From NCBI GenBank assembly GCA_018402525.1, contig JAGYIR010000010.1, forward strand, positions 186,001 through 250,000: DNA of 64,000 bases, given 5' to 3'. Within the stretch, counting starts at the first letter, position 1. Every line of letters starts with the position of its first letter. The notes below the pieces were generated by a model. The model did not search any database, was not told the DNA's origin, and saw only the letters and a list, made by a program, of their open reading frames with translations. Of the stretch, positions 54,870 to 64,000 are shown in pieces. This stretch comes from Crocinitomicaceae bacterium. GTDB taxonomy: Bacteria; Bacteroidota; Bacteroidia; Flavobacteriales_D; Crocinitomicaceae. The position numbers and the translations under genes were made by a program.

Positions 54870-56372
54870 ATGAGATCATTACGATGCATATTATTATTGT
54901 TCCAATTGGTTCTGTCGAATTTAGTATTGAGTCAAGTTGAGGATGAATGGCGAGGTGAGCTGGATCTTGATTTTTTTGTGCAGAAATATGACTCTTGTGA
55001 TTCAAAGGAAGCCCTAGATTTCGTTTATGAAATCAACGATTCAGAGTTGGTTAAGAAGGAGCATATACAATTGAACGCTATTGCTTATGCCAAATCAATA
55101 TCAAGAATTGGAGATCATACGAAAGCTTTAGAGGCATTATCGTTAATTAGGGGACAAGTCGAGTCTTCTAGCCACTATATTCAGGGAGAATTTTATGGAG
55201 CGTTGGGCGGGATTAGCTATTCTTCGGAAAGCCCTGTAGAGGCGGAAACCTATTTACTTAAAAGTGTGAAGTATTTGAAAAGAACACACAAAAAGGGTGA
55301 ATTACAAGCTAAGTATATCAGTTTAGGTATGGTGGCCACCGCCTTGGAAGATTATGAAAAGGCCAAAGAATATTATACCAAAGCCCACGATCTAGTTAAA
55401 TATGGTTCTAATAAGAGCAACCTTTACCTTCAATTGAATATGGCTCTTACCGAAAGTAACTCAGGAAATTATGAGTATGCGAAACGTTATTTTTTAGGTG
55501 CTTTGGAACTCTTTAAAACCGCGCCAGATGTCTATGCTGAAATACGAACTTATGGGAATTTGGGAGATATATATGTTCGTCAAGACTCGCTTGTATTTGC
55601 TGAGGAGCTTTATACCAAAGGTCTGAATTTAGCTGAAAAAAAAGGTTTTCTTCTTGAGGGGGTCCGATTTAATTTAAGCCTGTCTGATTTACATGCGAAA
55701 TTAAATAATTATCCCCTTGCATACAATCATCGCCTTGTTTATGATAGTTTGCGCTCTGCTTTGGAGTTGGATCAGGTTGCACGCGAAATGAAAGACCTAG
55801 AAAAACAGCACGAAATTCACCTTAAAAATATTGAGATAAGTGCGCAACAGGAAAGAAATACGATATTAGGGATAAGTGCCGTTATTTTACTTTTGCTTGT
55901 ATTATTTTTAGTATTCCAATGGAGAGCTTTGCAACAAAAAAATAAGGTGTTACTAAAAAAAATAACTTCAGCAAAAGAACATAGGAAATCAAAGAAACCT
56001 TTAAGTAATGATAAGCAAGTTCTAATAGATAATTTGGAAAAACTAATGAATGATGGTAAATTCTTTAAAAACCCAAACGTAAATCTTGAGCGTACTGCCA
56101 AAAAATTAAATTCTAATCGGTCTTATCTTTCCGAAGCGATTAACGATTGTTACGAAATTGGCTTTAGTCGATTGCTAAACGACTTAAGAGTGAATGAATC
56201 CTTGGAGCTTCTTTCGAATGTTAAATATGATAAATACAGCATTGAGGGTATTGCGAATATGGTCGGATTTTCTTCTATATCTAGCTTTAATGCTAACTTT
56301 AAATCAATTACGGGAATTACCCCCTCGTATTTTAGAAAAAACAGGACTACCCACTTAAAAACAGGCAGTTAA
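54870..56372 (+). CDS. Membrane-bound TPR and AraC-type HTH regulator
   Basis: A 500-residue protein from ATG 54870 (signal-like MRSLRCILLLFQLVLSNLVLSQ). A long TPR-rich helical region (about 50-300; for example YEKAKEYYTKAHDLV, YAKRYFLGALELF) is followed by one membrane helix (GISAVILLLLVLFLVFQW) near residue 340, then a C-terminal AraC-type helix-turn-helix domain (about 400-490; LERTAKKLNSNRSYLSEAIN and SIEGIANMVGFSSISSFNANFKSITGITPSYFRK). The TPR part would face the periplasm and the DNA-binding part the cytoplasm. It is 142 bp upstream of the chitinase, which it may regulate (inference). Confidence 0.85.
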   Translation: MRSLRCILLLFQLVLSNLVLSQVEDEWRGELDLDFFVQKYDSCDSKEALDFVYEINDSELVKKEHIQLNAIAYAKSISRIGDHTKALEALSLIRGQVESSSHYIQGEFYGALGGISYSSESPVEAETYLLKSVKYLKRTHKKGELQAKYISLGMVATALEDYEKAKEYYTKAHDLVKYGSNKSNLYLQLNMALTESNSGNYEYAKRYFLGALELFKTAPDVYAEIRTYGNLGDIYVRQDSLVFAEELYTKGLNLAEKKGFLLEGVRFNLSLSDLHAKLNNYPLAYNHRLVYDSLRSALELDQVAREMKDLEKQHEIHLKNIEISAQQERNTILGISAVILLLLVLFLVFQWRALQQKNKVLLKKITSAKEHRKSKKPLSNDKQVLIDNLEKLMNDGKFFKNPNVNLERTAKKLNSNRSYLSEAINDCYEIGFSRLLNDLRVNESLELLSNVKYDKYSIEGIANMVGFSSISSFNANFKSITGITPSYFRKNRTTHLKTGS

Positions 56373-56514
56373 AATATATTTTGGTACTACCCAATTGATA
56401 AATTGATAATACATTTCAAGGCTTCACACACATTTCAGTTCTAATTTTACAAGAAATCAATTCGATTAAATCAACACAAAAAGAAATGATTTGGTCGCAT
56501 TCAAAATTATTAAT

Positions 56515-57999
56515 ATGAAATATGTTTTTTTATTATTTGTTCTTGCATCAAGCGTTAAAACTTTTGGTCAAGGATGTTATGAAGTAGTTGGCTATTACCC
56601 AAATTGGCAGTGGTATGATAGAGATAAATTGGTCAACCCTCAATCCATCGATTATTCGAAATATACAATTATCAATTATGCTTTTTTAAATCCACAACCA
56701 GATGGTTCTATAGCTTTATTTGACCCTTGGGCTGATGAGAATCTATTGTTTGGACAAATAGATTGGGCAAGTGGAGGATATATCCCAAACACTTCCTTAG
56801 TTCAAAATGCGCACGCAAACAACGTTAAAGTTTTACCTTCTATTGGTGGATGGACCTTGTCAGGAAATTTCCCAGGAATCGCAGCAGACCCGATTAAAAG
56901 AGCAACTTTTGCGCAGGCGTGTGTAGACTTAATTCAAACCTATCAATTTGATGGGATCGATCTAGACTGGGAGTATCCAGGTTTTGCAGATCATGGAGGA
57001 ACACCTCAGGATATGGTTAATTTTACACTGTTGTTGCAAGATATCCGCTCTTCAATTGATGCCTACGGCTTAACAGTTGGAAAACAAATGTTATTGACTG
57101 CTGCAGTTGGTGCATCTGCTGATAAAATGGATGATGTGGACTGGAGTGCAGTTGAACCGTTATTGGACATTATCAATGTGATGAGCTATGATTTTTTTGG
57201 AACCTGGGATAACATAACGAATCACAATGCTCCTTTGTTTGCTCCTAGTCAAGGGGATCCAAGTTTTAATGTTGCATCGACAATTGATCGACTGATTAAT
57301 TTTTATGGGGTAGATCCGAATAAAATAACGGCAGGGGTTGCATTTTATGGAAGATCATTAAAAACTGAAGGTATGCCGGGGCTACATGTTCCAACGACGG
57401 GTTCGGCCGATATACCAACATTTGCCATTGATGAGGGAACTCCCTTGTATTATAATATTTTGCAAAACATGTCATTATTCGCTGATAATTGGGATGCGAC
57501 AGCAAAAGTTCCATACTTAACAGGAATAAATGGATTGAATACATTTGTTTCGTATGACAATGAACAGTCTATAGAGTTGAAAGCACAATATATCGTTGAG
57601 GAAAATTTACGAGGCGCGATTATTTGGGAAATTACAGGTGATTATATAGAAACATCACCTGGGTCTGGCGTAATATTAGGAACCCCCTTGGTTGATAAAT
57701 TAAACCACGTTCTATGCAATTACTCACCCCAAGATCCAATTGCAGGAATTGCAGAGAATGACATAAAGCAATTTAAAGTATATCCAAATCCAACAAAAAA
57801 TGAAATAACGGTGCAGTTTGACGATTATTCAAAAGGTGCATTAACAATTGTTGATTTTTATGGTAAAAATCTGAAAACGGTAAAAGTGAATCATTTTGAA
57901 ATGTTTTTGAACCTTGATTTTCTTTCAAATGGAAGTTACTTCGTTGTGTTTACTTCTGATAACGGCACAATAAGTCGTAGACTGGTTCAAAAGTTTTAA
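56515..57999 (+). CDS. Secreted GH18 chitinase with T9SS sorting domain
   Basis: A 494-residue protein from ATG 56515 with a signal peptide (MKYVFLLFVLASSVKTFGQ). It is a GH18 TIM barrel: SIGGW at residues 109-113 and the catalytic motif DGIDLDWE at 146-153, with Glu153 as acid/base. The MSYDFFG region follows at about 230 and WEITGD near the barrel end. The last ~75 residues form a type A T9SS domain (FKVYPNPTKNEITV ... LSNGSYFVVFTSDN ... RRLVQKF). It would hydrolyse chitin or related GlcNAc polymers outside the cell. No chitobiase or transporter is adjacent. Confidence 0.95.
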   Translation: MKYVFLLFVLASSVKTFGQGCYEVVGYYPNWQWYDRDKLVNPQSIDYSKYTIINYAFLNPQPDGSIALFDPWADENLLFGQIDWASGGYIPNTSLVQNAHANNVKVLPSIGGWTLSGNFPGIAADPIKRATFAQACVDLIQTYQFDGIDLDWEYPGFADHGGTPQDMVNFTLLLQDIRSSIDAYGLTVGKQMLLTAAVGASADKMDDVDWSAVEPLLDIINVMSYDFFGTWDNITNHNAPLFAPSQGDPSFNVASTIDRLINFYGVDPNKITAGVAFYGRSLKTEGMPGLHVPTTGSADIPTFAIDEGTPLYYNILQNMSLFADNWDATAKVPYLTGINGLNTFVSYDNEQSIELKAQYIVEENLRGAIIWEITGDYIETSPGSGVILGTPLVDKLNHVLCNYSPQDPIAGIAENDIKQFKVYPNPTKNEITVQFDDYSKGALTIVDFYGKNLKTVKVNHFEMFLNLDFLSNGSYFVVFTSDNGTISRRLVQKF

Positions 58000-58154
58000 A
58001 AATAAATTAATATAACCAATGTTGAATTAGATTTTTCAATGATAATTTGCTTTTTGTCGTGAATTTAAGTTAATATTGATTGTGATACTTTGTCGTTATT
58101 GTTAATTCAAATAATTTTAAGGTTTTTGCGTTAAAGACATAGAAAAACAAACGA

Positions 58155-60464
58155 ATGCGACTACTTTTTATATTTCTTTTGACAATTAAAGTTGCTACAG
58201 CACAGATTGGTATGGGGCAATGGCGTCTGCATGTTCCTGCAAAAAGTGCCCATGATGTGGTTGCCTTTAACAATGAAGTGTTTACTGCTTATGAAAATGG
58301 AGTAAGCCAGTATGATTTTTCTTCGAAGGAAATTACGCTTTGGACGGCTGTTAATTCGCTCTCTGATATCACAGTGAGTTGCCTTGGAAAATTTTCGCCA
58401 ACCAGCACTGTCTTTGTTGGGTACGAAAATGGAAACATTGATAAAATTCGTGACAACAAAGTAACCAACATCCCGGCCATTAAACTTGCGCAGATTCAAG
58501 GGTCAAAGCGCATCAATAAACTGGTAGAACATGGCAATTATATCTATGCGGCTACTGGTTTCTCTATTGTTAAATTGGACCCACAAAAAGATGAGGTGAG
58601 GGACACCTATTATCCAACCAATGGAAACGAACCAATTTTAGATATTGCCTTTCGCGGTGATTCCATATACGCCATTACGAATGATCGACTTTATAGAGGT
58701 CTCATCAATAATGTGGCGTTGGCAGACCCAAGTCAATGGGAAGTAGATGTGCGTGTACCGATTCTTACGGCTCACAATTATACCGAAATTGAGGTGGTGA
58801 ACAATGATATTTTTATTGGGTTTAATCACGATGATTTCGGGTTGGATACGGTTTATGTGCTTCGCGATTCGGCCTTGGAAGTGGCTTATACAGAACCGTT
58901 TGACATGGAAATATCTACATTAAACAATGTTCAAAATAGATTGTGTGTGAATTATTTTGAAGGAGCCGTTATTTATGAGGCAGATTTCAGTATGCACTTG
59001 TTCATTGGATTGTACGCCTCATTTACGAACCCACGCGCAGTGACTTATTCGAATAATAGCTTCTGGATTGCTGACAGGGTGAATGGATTGATTCAATTGG
59101 ATAATTCAGGGGGCGCTCAGGCAATTTCTTTTTCTGGACCACCAAAGGGTTCTTTTTATGGAATGGATTGGCAACAGGGTAGACTTGCGGTCGCTGGGGG
59201 TGGTTTGACAAATGTTGCCCAGACATACAGTCGCTCTGGAGTCTATATATTTGAAGACGAGGATTGGTCGTTGAAGGACCGGGATAATGTAGCGGTTTGG
59301 AACGATCAAAATATTTGGGATTTTTTATCCGTGTCTATCAACCCAACGAACCTTGATCAAATTGCGGTGGGAACATATTCTCAGATTCCACTATCTATTA
59401 TCGATGCAAGCGGGTCAGCTGTAGATACATTAACGCCTTTTAATTCAATCATCGAACCGACAAGCTTGAGCAACGGATCTTCGCTGGTTTCGGATGTAGT
59501 GTATGATGAAGACGGAAACTTATGGGTGTTGAATGGTTATTCTAATAAACCCCTGAAAGTGTATACGAAAGATGGTGCCTGGTATGAGTATGATTTAGGA
59601 CCGTCTTCAAAAAATGAGTTTACGCGAAGCATGGCGATTGATTACAATGGGAATAAATGGTTTGCTGTTCGTGGAAGAGGAATGTTTGGGTACAAAGACA
59701 ACGGAACGATCTCGAGCACAAGTGATGATAAGTATGTTTTTCTCAATACTGGAACCAATACAGGGGCGCTTCCGTCTCCAGAGGTCAAAGCGATTGCCGT
59801 TGATTTTGACAATGAAATTTGGGTAGGTACAGACGCGGGTTTTGCGATTCTTTATAACTCTGATGCTGCATTTGATGCTGGTCCAGGTGATTATAATGCG
59901 CAGCGCATTAAGTTGGAATTTGAAGGGAACGTGGAATATGTTCTCGGAGCAACAGATATTACTGCAATTGTGGTCGATGGGGCTAATCGAAAATGGTTTG
60001 GCACCGCAAACTCTGGAATTGTTTTGCTTTCTGCGGATGGACTTGACATCATCGAGCAGCATACAATCGATAATTCACCGCTCATTTCAAATGCAATCAT
60101 CGATTTAGCACTGGACCAATCGACAGGTGAATTGTACATTATTACGGATAAGGGCTTGGTTTCTTACAGAACGGATGCGACATATGAAGATCCTGAATAC
60201 GAAAACGTGGTGGTATTCCCAAACCCTGTTCGTCCAGATTTTCATGGTCCGATTACGATTCAGGGAATTCGATACAACTCGGATGTAAAAATTACGGATG
60301 TCGCAGGCAATTTAGTGTACAAAACAACATCCAATGGTGGAACGGCGACATGGGACGGAAAAACATTAACTGGCGAGCGTGCCTCAACAGGGGTTTATCT
60401 TATTTGGACTGCAGCCAATGAAGGGAAGGGCAGAAAGGTAGGAAAAGTGGTAGTGGTTAATTAA
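58155..60464 (+). CDS. porZ: T9SS protein PorZ
   Basis: A 769-residue exported protein: signal peptide (MRLLFIFLLTIKVATAQ), two beta-propeller regions (early IGMGQWRLHVPAKSAHDVV and VSQYDFSSKEITLWTAVNSLSDITVSCLG; second from about 400 with WVLNGYSNKPLKVY and WVGTDAGFAILYNSD), and a C-terminal T9SS-type beta domain (FPNPVRPDFHGPITI ... STGVYLIW). PorZ takes part in attaching type IX cargo at the cell surface, carrying A-LPS or its equivalent to the sortase. The neighbour recO four bases downstream is the usual synteny in Bacteroidota. The ATG at 58155 is the only start giving the signal peptide. Confidence 0.88.
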   Translation: MRLLFIFLLTIKVATAQIGMGQWRLHVPAKSAHDVVAFNNEVFTAYENGVSQYDFSSKEITLWTAVNSLSDITVSCLGKFSPTSTVFVGYENGNIDKIRDNKVTNIPAIKLAQIQGSKRINKLVEHGNYIYAATGFSIVKLDPQKDEVRDTYYPTNGNEPILDIAFRGDSIYAITNDRLYRGLINNVALADPSQWEVDVRVPILTAHNYTEIEVVNNDIFIGFNHDDFGLDTVYVLRDSALEVAYTEPFDMEISTLNNVQNRLCVNYFEGAVIYEADFSMHLFIGLYASFTNPRAVTYSNNSFWIADRVNGLIQLDNSGGAQAISFSGPPKGSFYGMDWQQGRLAVAGGGLTNVAQTYSRSGVYIFEDEDWSLKDRDNVAVWNDQNIWDFLSVSINPTNLDQIAVGTYSQIPLSIIDASGSAVDTLTPFNSIIEPTSLSNGSSLVSDVVYDEDGNLWVLNGYSNKPLKVYTKDGAWYEYDLGPSSKNEFTRSMAIDYNGNKWFAVRGRGMFGYKDNGTISSTSDDKYVFLNTGTNTGALPSPEVKAIAVDFDNEIWVGTDAGFAILYNSDAAFDAGPGDYNAQRIKLEFEGNVEYVLGATDITAIVVDGANRKWFGTANSGIVLLSADGLDIIEQHTIDNSPLISNAIIDLALDQSTGELYIITDKGLVSYRTDATYEDPEYENVVVFPNPVRPDFHGPITIQGIRYNSDVKITDVAGNLVYKTTSNGGTATWDGKTLTGERASTGVYLIWTAANEGKGRKVGKVVVVN

Positions 60465-60468
60465 GCGC

Positions 60469-61164
60469 ATGAAGTCAACAGATTTAGGTGTATTTCTTCA
60501 TAGATCTGTGTATTCAGAATCAAGTTTGATTGTTTCCTTTTTCACGAAGGAGCATGGTTTGCAAAAATTTCTATTTAGAGGGGGAAAGAAAAAGGCACAC
60601 AGTTTATTCCCAATGGCTGTATGTGAACTTTCTTACTATGGACGGAAAGATGCAGAACTGTTGAACTTAACAGAGGTGGAAAGTATTCACCCATTCACTT
60701 TTCAATTTAACCCGGTCACATCGACCATTGCGTATTTTTTGGTGGAATGTATCAAAAAGAGTGTACATCATGGCGACAGTGACACCGAATTGTTTCATTT
60801 TATAGTCACGTATGCTCAGCGATTGGAAACGGATGAAAATCAAGCGTTTTTACCGTTGAGATTCTTAATAGATTTTACAGAACTTCTGGGGTTTAAACCT
60901 CATTTTGAGCAAGCGAATGCCAACTGTTTTAATCTCGATTCAGGTGTGTTTCAATTGCACTCCAGTGGCCATGAAAGGATTGTGTCAGGCGCTGCTGCTA
61001 AACTTATTGCTACGATGTCGGCAGGTGATCTTTCGCCATCGGTTTGGAGTAAAACGGACAGAGAAGATGCGCTAAAGGTGATGTTGGATTATTACAAAAT
61101 TCACATTCCTCGTTTTGAAGATTTGAAAACGTTCGATATTGTAAAAGAAATTTTGAATGCATAA
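60469..61164 (+). CDS. recO: DNA repair protein RecO
   Basis: A 231-residue protein with an N-terminal OB fold (about 1-75; STDLGVFLHRSVYSESSLIVSFFTKEHGL) and a helical C-terminal region (YFLVECIKKSVHHGDSDTELF, LRFLIDFTELLGFKPHFE). RecO loads RecA onto gapped DNA with RecR. It starts four bases after porZ and is co-transcribed with it. A bidirectional terminator follows. Confidence 0.95.
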   Translation: MKSTDLGVFLHRSVYSESSLIVSFFTKEHGLQKFLFRGGKKKAHSLFPMAVCELSYYGRKDAELLNLTEVESIHPFTFQFNPVTSTIAYFLVECIKKSVHHGDSDTELFHFIVTYAQRLETDENQAFLPLRFLIDFTELLGFKPHFEQANANCFNLDSGVFQLHSSGHERIVSGAAAKLIATMSAGDLSPSVWSKTDREDALKVMLDYYKIHIPRFEDLKTFDIVKEILNA

Positions 61165-61200
61165 AAAAACCCATCGACTAAAAGCCAATGGGTTTCTTTT
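61164..61200. terminator. Bidirectional terminator between recO and the peptide-binding protein
   Basis: An 8-bp stem (aaacccat / atgggttt) with a 13-nt loop, T-rich on both strands (ctttt on plus; ttttta on minus). It serves both convergent genes. Confidence 0.82.
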
Positions 61201-61211
61201 CAATTATTCTT

Positions 61212-62918
61212 TTATTGCTTTTTCGGCTCCTTAATAAATACCTCGGTTAAATTGAGGCTTTCCATTGGATTTGCCTTGAAACTTCTAACACGCGCATTTA
61301 CCATAACAATATGCGCTCCAGTAATGAGTGGAATTGTTGCCGCTTTATCCACAATCATTTGGTCACATTTTACCATGAGTTGATTGCGCTTTTTGTCATC
61401 AATTTCCGAAATAGCTTCCTCGTACAAGGCATCGTATTCAGCATCTTTAAAGTTGAACACATTGACCATACCAGTGTTGGTTGCATTTCCACCATAAAAC
61501 ATAGTTAAAAAGCTTTCTGGATCCGGATAATCTGCAATCCAACCAGCACTCCAAATTTTGGCTTTTCCACTGGCAATAGCTTCTTTTCGCTCGTTCAAGT
61601 CACATAGCTTCACGTTCAAGTCGACATTTAGAGCAGTTTTAATTTGTTTAGAAACTGCAAGGCAGATTTTGTGAGCCAAAGAACCTTCTACAGCATTGAT
61701 GTATAAATCAAGTGCAGGAAAGTCTTTACCATCGGGATAACCTGCTTCTGCCATCAATTGCTTTGCTTTCGTTGGGTTGAAGTCGTGTCCTTTCACTTCC
61801 TCGTTAGGATAGTTTTTCATTGCCGGCACGAATCCATTTGCGGGCCAACCTTCTCCCTCCAACCAGTTGTCTATGATCGCATTTCTATCAATTGCGAGGT
61901 TAAACGCTTTTCGCACGCGAACATCGCTAAACTCTTCGCTTTCAATCGCCATTGAAATGTAACGCATGCTCAAACTTTGCTCACTTTCAATTTTGTGTTT
62001 GACATTTTTTCCCTCTTGAGCTTCCGTCAACGTTCCCAAAATATGTTCAATCTCTTCTACAGGAATTTGCAATACTAAATCAATTTCTGAATTTCGAAAT
62101 GCCATCAACTCACTTCTTTTATCTTTTGTATAGGTCATAATCACCTTACTTAAGAATGGTAATTGATTTCCAAGTTCGTCCTTTCTCCAATAGTTCGCAT
62201 TGCGTTTCAATACAATTTTCTCGTCGCTCATGGACTCAAGGCAAAATGGACCCGTTCCCACTGGATGTGTCGCCATATCAGTGCCGTATGTTTCATATGC
62301 TTTTTGTGAAATCATACCTAAACTAGGGTGAGTAAGTACGTGTTCAAAACCAGCAAATGGCTTTACCAAGGAAATTTGAATAGTGTTCCCATCAATTACT
62401 TTGATACCTGATACTCCACTTTTCGGCAGGGAATTTTTTGATTGTTTGAAAAACTCTTGCGCACCAACAATTCGATTCACAAGCTGATAACTTACGTTGT
62501 TTTCTTTTAATCCTGAGCAAGCTAAACTCAATGAAAACTTAACATCATTTGCAGTGAGTTCACTTGGAGAACTTCCAAAGCAATCATCCTCGTGAAAATA
62601 GACGCCTTTGCGAATTTTGAACGTATAAGTCTTTGCATCGTCACTTACTTTTACGTCTTCTGCAATTCCTGGAATAGGTTCCATGGTAGATGGCTCAAGT
62701 CGCAAAAGAGGCTCGTAGATTTGAGCAACAATTCGAGAAGAGTAATGGTCATCGGATGAATATGGAAACAACGTCGCAATTTTTTCAGACGACATGAACT
62801 TGAATTCACCGCCGTACTTCTTGCCTCCGAGGGCAACTAGCTCCTCTTCTTCAGAACCTCCGCAAGAAGTCATGAAAAAACCGACAGTTAGTAGTAGCAG
62901 GATTTTATAGTATTTCAT
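61212..62918 (-). CDS. Family 5 peptide/solute-binding lipoprotein
   Basis: A 568-residue extracellular solute-binding protein of the oligopeptide/dipeptide class (SBP_bac_5). ATG 62918 gives a lipoprotein signal (MKYYKILLLLTVGFFMTSC). Conserved blocks include YSSRIVAQIYEPLLRLEP, WRKDELGNQLPFL, the ligand-domain sequence VRKAFNLAIDRNAIID and ADYPDPESFLTMFYGG near the C-terminus. It would deliver peptides to an ABC importer; no permease or ATPase gene is adjacent. It lies upstream of the bidirectional terminator. Confidence 0.92.
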   Translation of the reverse strand: MKYYKILLLLTVGFFMTSCGGSEEEELVALGGKKYGGEFKFMSSEKIATLFPYSSDDHYSSRIVAQIYEPLLRLEPSTMEPIPGIAEDVKVSDDAKTYTFKIRKGVYFHEDDCFGSSPSELTANDVKFSLSLACSGLKENNVSYQLVNRIVGAQEFFKQSKNSLPKSGVSGIKVIDGNTIQISLVKPFAGFEHVLTHPSLGMISQKAYETYGTDMATHPVGTGPFCLESMSDEKIVLKRNANYWRKDELGNQLPFLSKVIMTYTKDKRSELMAFRNSEIDLVLQIPVEEIEHILGTLTEAQEGKNVKHKIESEQSLSMRYISMAIESEEFSDVRVRKAFNLAIDRNAIIDNWLEGEGWPANGFVPAMKNYPNEEVKGHDFNPTKAKQLMAEAGYPDGKDFPALDLYINAVEGSLAHKICLAVSKQIKTALNVDLNVKLCDLNERKEAIASGKAKIWSAGWIADYPDPESFLTMFYGGNATNTGMVNVFNFKDAEYDALYEEAISEIDDKKRNQLMVKCDQMIVDKAATIPLITGAHIVMVNARVRSFKANPMESLNLTEVFIKEPKKQ

Positions 62919-62969
62919 TTTAAGTTGGATTTGGAAACACACAAAAATAAAAGAAAAACTAGAATAACA

Positions 62970-63938
62970 CTAGTATCCTAAATTTTCTCTTACACGATTT
63001 AGTACTTCACGTGCAACTTTTCGTGCTTTTTCAGCACCAACTGACAATGCAGACTCAATTTCTTGAGTGTTGTTAATCAGGTGGTTGTATGTGTTTCGCT
63101 GTGTTTCGAACTTCGACATTATCAGTTCAAAAAGTGCTTGTTTCGCATGACCATAACCATAGTTGGTTCCTGTGTAATTTGCACGCATTTCAGCGATTTG
63201 TTCTGAATCGGCAAGTAATTTATACAGCGCAAAGATGTTACACGTATCAGGATTTTTCACATCGTCTAGACCTTTTGAGTCTGTTGTAATGCTCATAATC
63301 TGTTTGCGTAATTCTTTTTCTGGTAAAAACAAGTTGATGATATTCCCTCTCGATTTACTCATTTTGTGACCGTCCGTTCCAGGAATAAGCATTGTGTCTT
63401 CCTGAACGACACCTTCTGGGAGCACAAAAGTTTCGCCCATTTTTGCATGAAACCGTGAAGCAACATCACGTGTCATTTCAATGTGTTGCAATTGGTCTTT
63501 TCCAACGGGAACATGGGTTGCATCGTACAGTAAAATATCAGCTGCCATCAACATTGGATAGGTAAATAATCCCGCATTGACGTCTTCTAAACGATCGGCT
63601 TTATCCTTAAAACTGTGTGCTAATGTCAAGCGCTGAAATGGAAAAAAGCAACTCAAGTACCATGAAAGTTCGGCTGTTTCAGGAATATCGCTTTGGCGGT
63701 AAAAAACTACTTTTTCGACATCTAATCCAAATGCCAACCAAGTCGCAGCGACACTTAAGGTGTTTTCACGCAAGGTTTTTGCATCCTTAATTTGAGTCAA
63801 TGAGTGCATGTCTGCAATGAACAAAAACGAGTCGTTTTCTTCATTCTCCGCCATTTTAATTGCCGGAGCAATTGCACCTAGAATATTACCTAAATGTGGT
63901 GTTCCTGTACTTTGAATTCCTGTTAAAATACGAGCCAT
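62970..63938 (-). CDS. trpS: Tryptophanyl-tRNA synthetase
   Basis: A 322-residue class I synthetase charging tRNA-Trp. The HIGH-type motif is TPHLGNILGAI; KMSKS is at HKMSKSRGNII. Other family marks are LFIADMHSLTQ, YPMLMAADILLYDATHVPVGKDQLQHIEMTRDVA. Length is standard. It lies upstream of the peptide-binding protein gene on the same strand, with 51 bp between. Confidence 0.97.
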   Translation of the reverse strand: MARILTGIQSTGTPHLGNILGAIAPAIKMAENEENDSFLFIADMHSLTQIKDAKTLRENTLSVAATWLAFGLDVEKVVFYRQSDIPETAELSWYLSCFFPFQRLTLAHSFKDKADRLEDVNAGLFTYPMLMAADILLYDATHVPVGKDQLQHIEMTRDVASRFHAKMGETFVLPEGVVQEDTMLIPGTDGHKMSKSRGNIINLFLPEKELRKQIMSITTDSKGLDDVKNPDTCNIFALYKLLADSEQIAEMRANYTGTNYGYGHAKQALFELIMSKFETQRNTYNHLINNTQEIESALSVGAEKARKVAREVLNRVRENLGY

Positions 63939-64000
63939 ACTTTTGTTATTTCGATTGCGAAGTTAAACATTTTTGAAGGAAAATAAATTGAGGTGATTTC

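Overview
The window looks like a chromosomal segment of a gliding or surface-active Bacteroidota bacterium, most likely in the Flavobacteriales. The evidence is type IX secretion (T9SS) C-terminal sorting domains of types A and B, a porZ gene beside recO, two RemB-like outer membrane proteins, Omp28 and DUF6029 proteins, TAnnTTTG-type -7 promoter elements, and AT-rich, closely packed genes. Species cannot be named from the sequence alone.

Layout. (1) 0-9.5 kb: the end of a C1 peptidase, prs-rplY, a DUF5060 glycosidase-like protein, a CvpA-like protein, a YceI lipoprotein, rseP, a DUF4412-like exported protein and recA. (2) 9.6-17 kb: bcp, an M1 aminopeptidase, a biotinyl-domain protein, and a three-gene TlpA-DUF6029-Omp28 envelope cassette. 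(3) 17-29 kb: a small T9SS cargo protein, a tandem pair of RemB-like barrels, a FadL-type barrel, three tandem ssb paralogues, a run of small membrane and DUF2071/propeller genes, an AI-2E family exporter and a CNNM/CBS protein. (4) 29.3-36.4 kb: a complete hisG-D-C-B-H-A-F-IE operon with mostly overlapping genes, preceded by a promoter, a 17-residue leader peptide with four His codons and an intrinsic terminator, which is a textbook transcription attenuator. (5) 36.5-54 kb: an S9 peptidase, then an accessory region with a Fic-protein relic, two ~0.23 kb tandem repeats, a 3,919-residue T9SS type B repeat protein, two insertion sequences (IS6-like, decayed; IS5-like, apparently intact) and tRNA-Arg(TCG). 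(6) 54-64 kb: a YegP-like protein, a decayed copy of the porZ start, a TPR-membrane-AraC regulator, a secreted GH18 chitinase, porZ, recO, an oligopeptide-binding lipoprotein and trpS.

Common theme: much of the window serves the cell envelope. The chitinase, the 17.2 kb cargo protein and the giant protein carry C-terminal T9SS signals. PorZ belongs to the machinery that attaches such cargo to the surface.

The most notable items are the giant protein, which contains a 1,947-bp tandem duplication with a by-eye identical core, and the accessory block around it. That block is bounded by IS6-type inverted-repeat relics and, more widely, by a 12-bp copy of the tRNA-Arg 3' end. Also notable are the his attenuator, the triple ssb array and the duplicated porZ 5' end that brackets the regulator-chitinase pair. 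I found no CRISPR array and no recognisable defence system.
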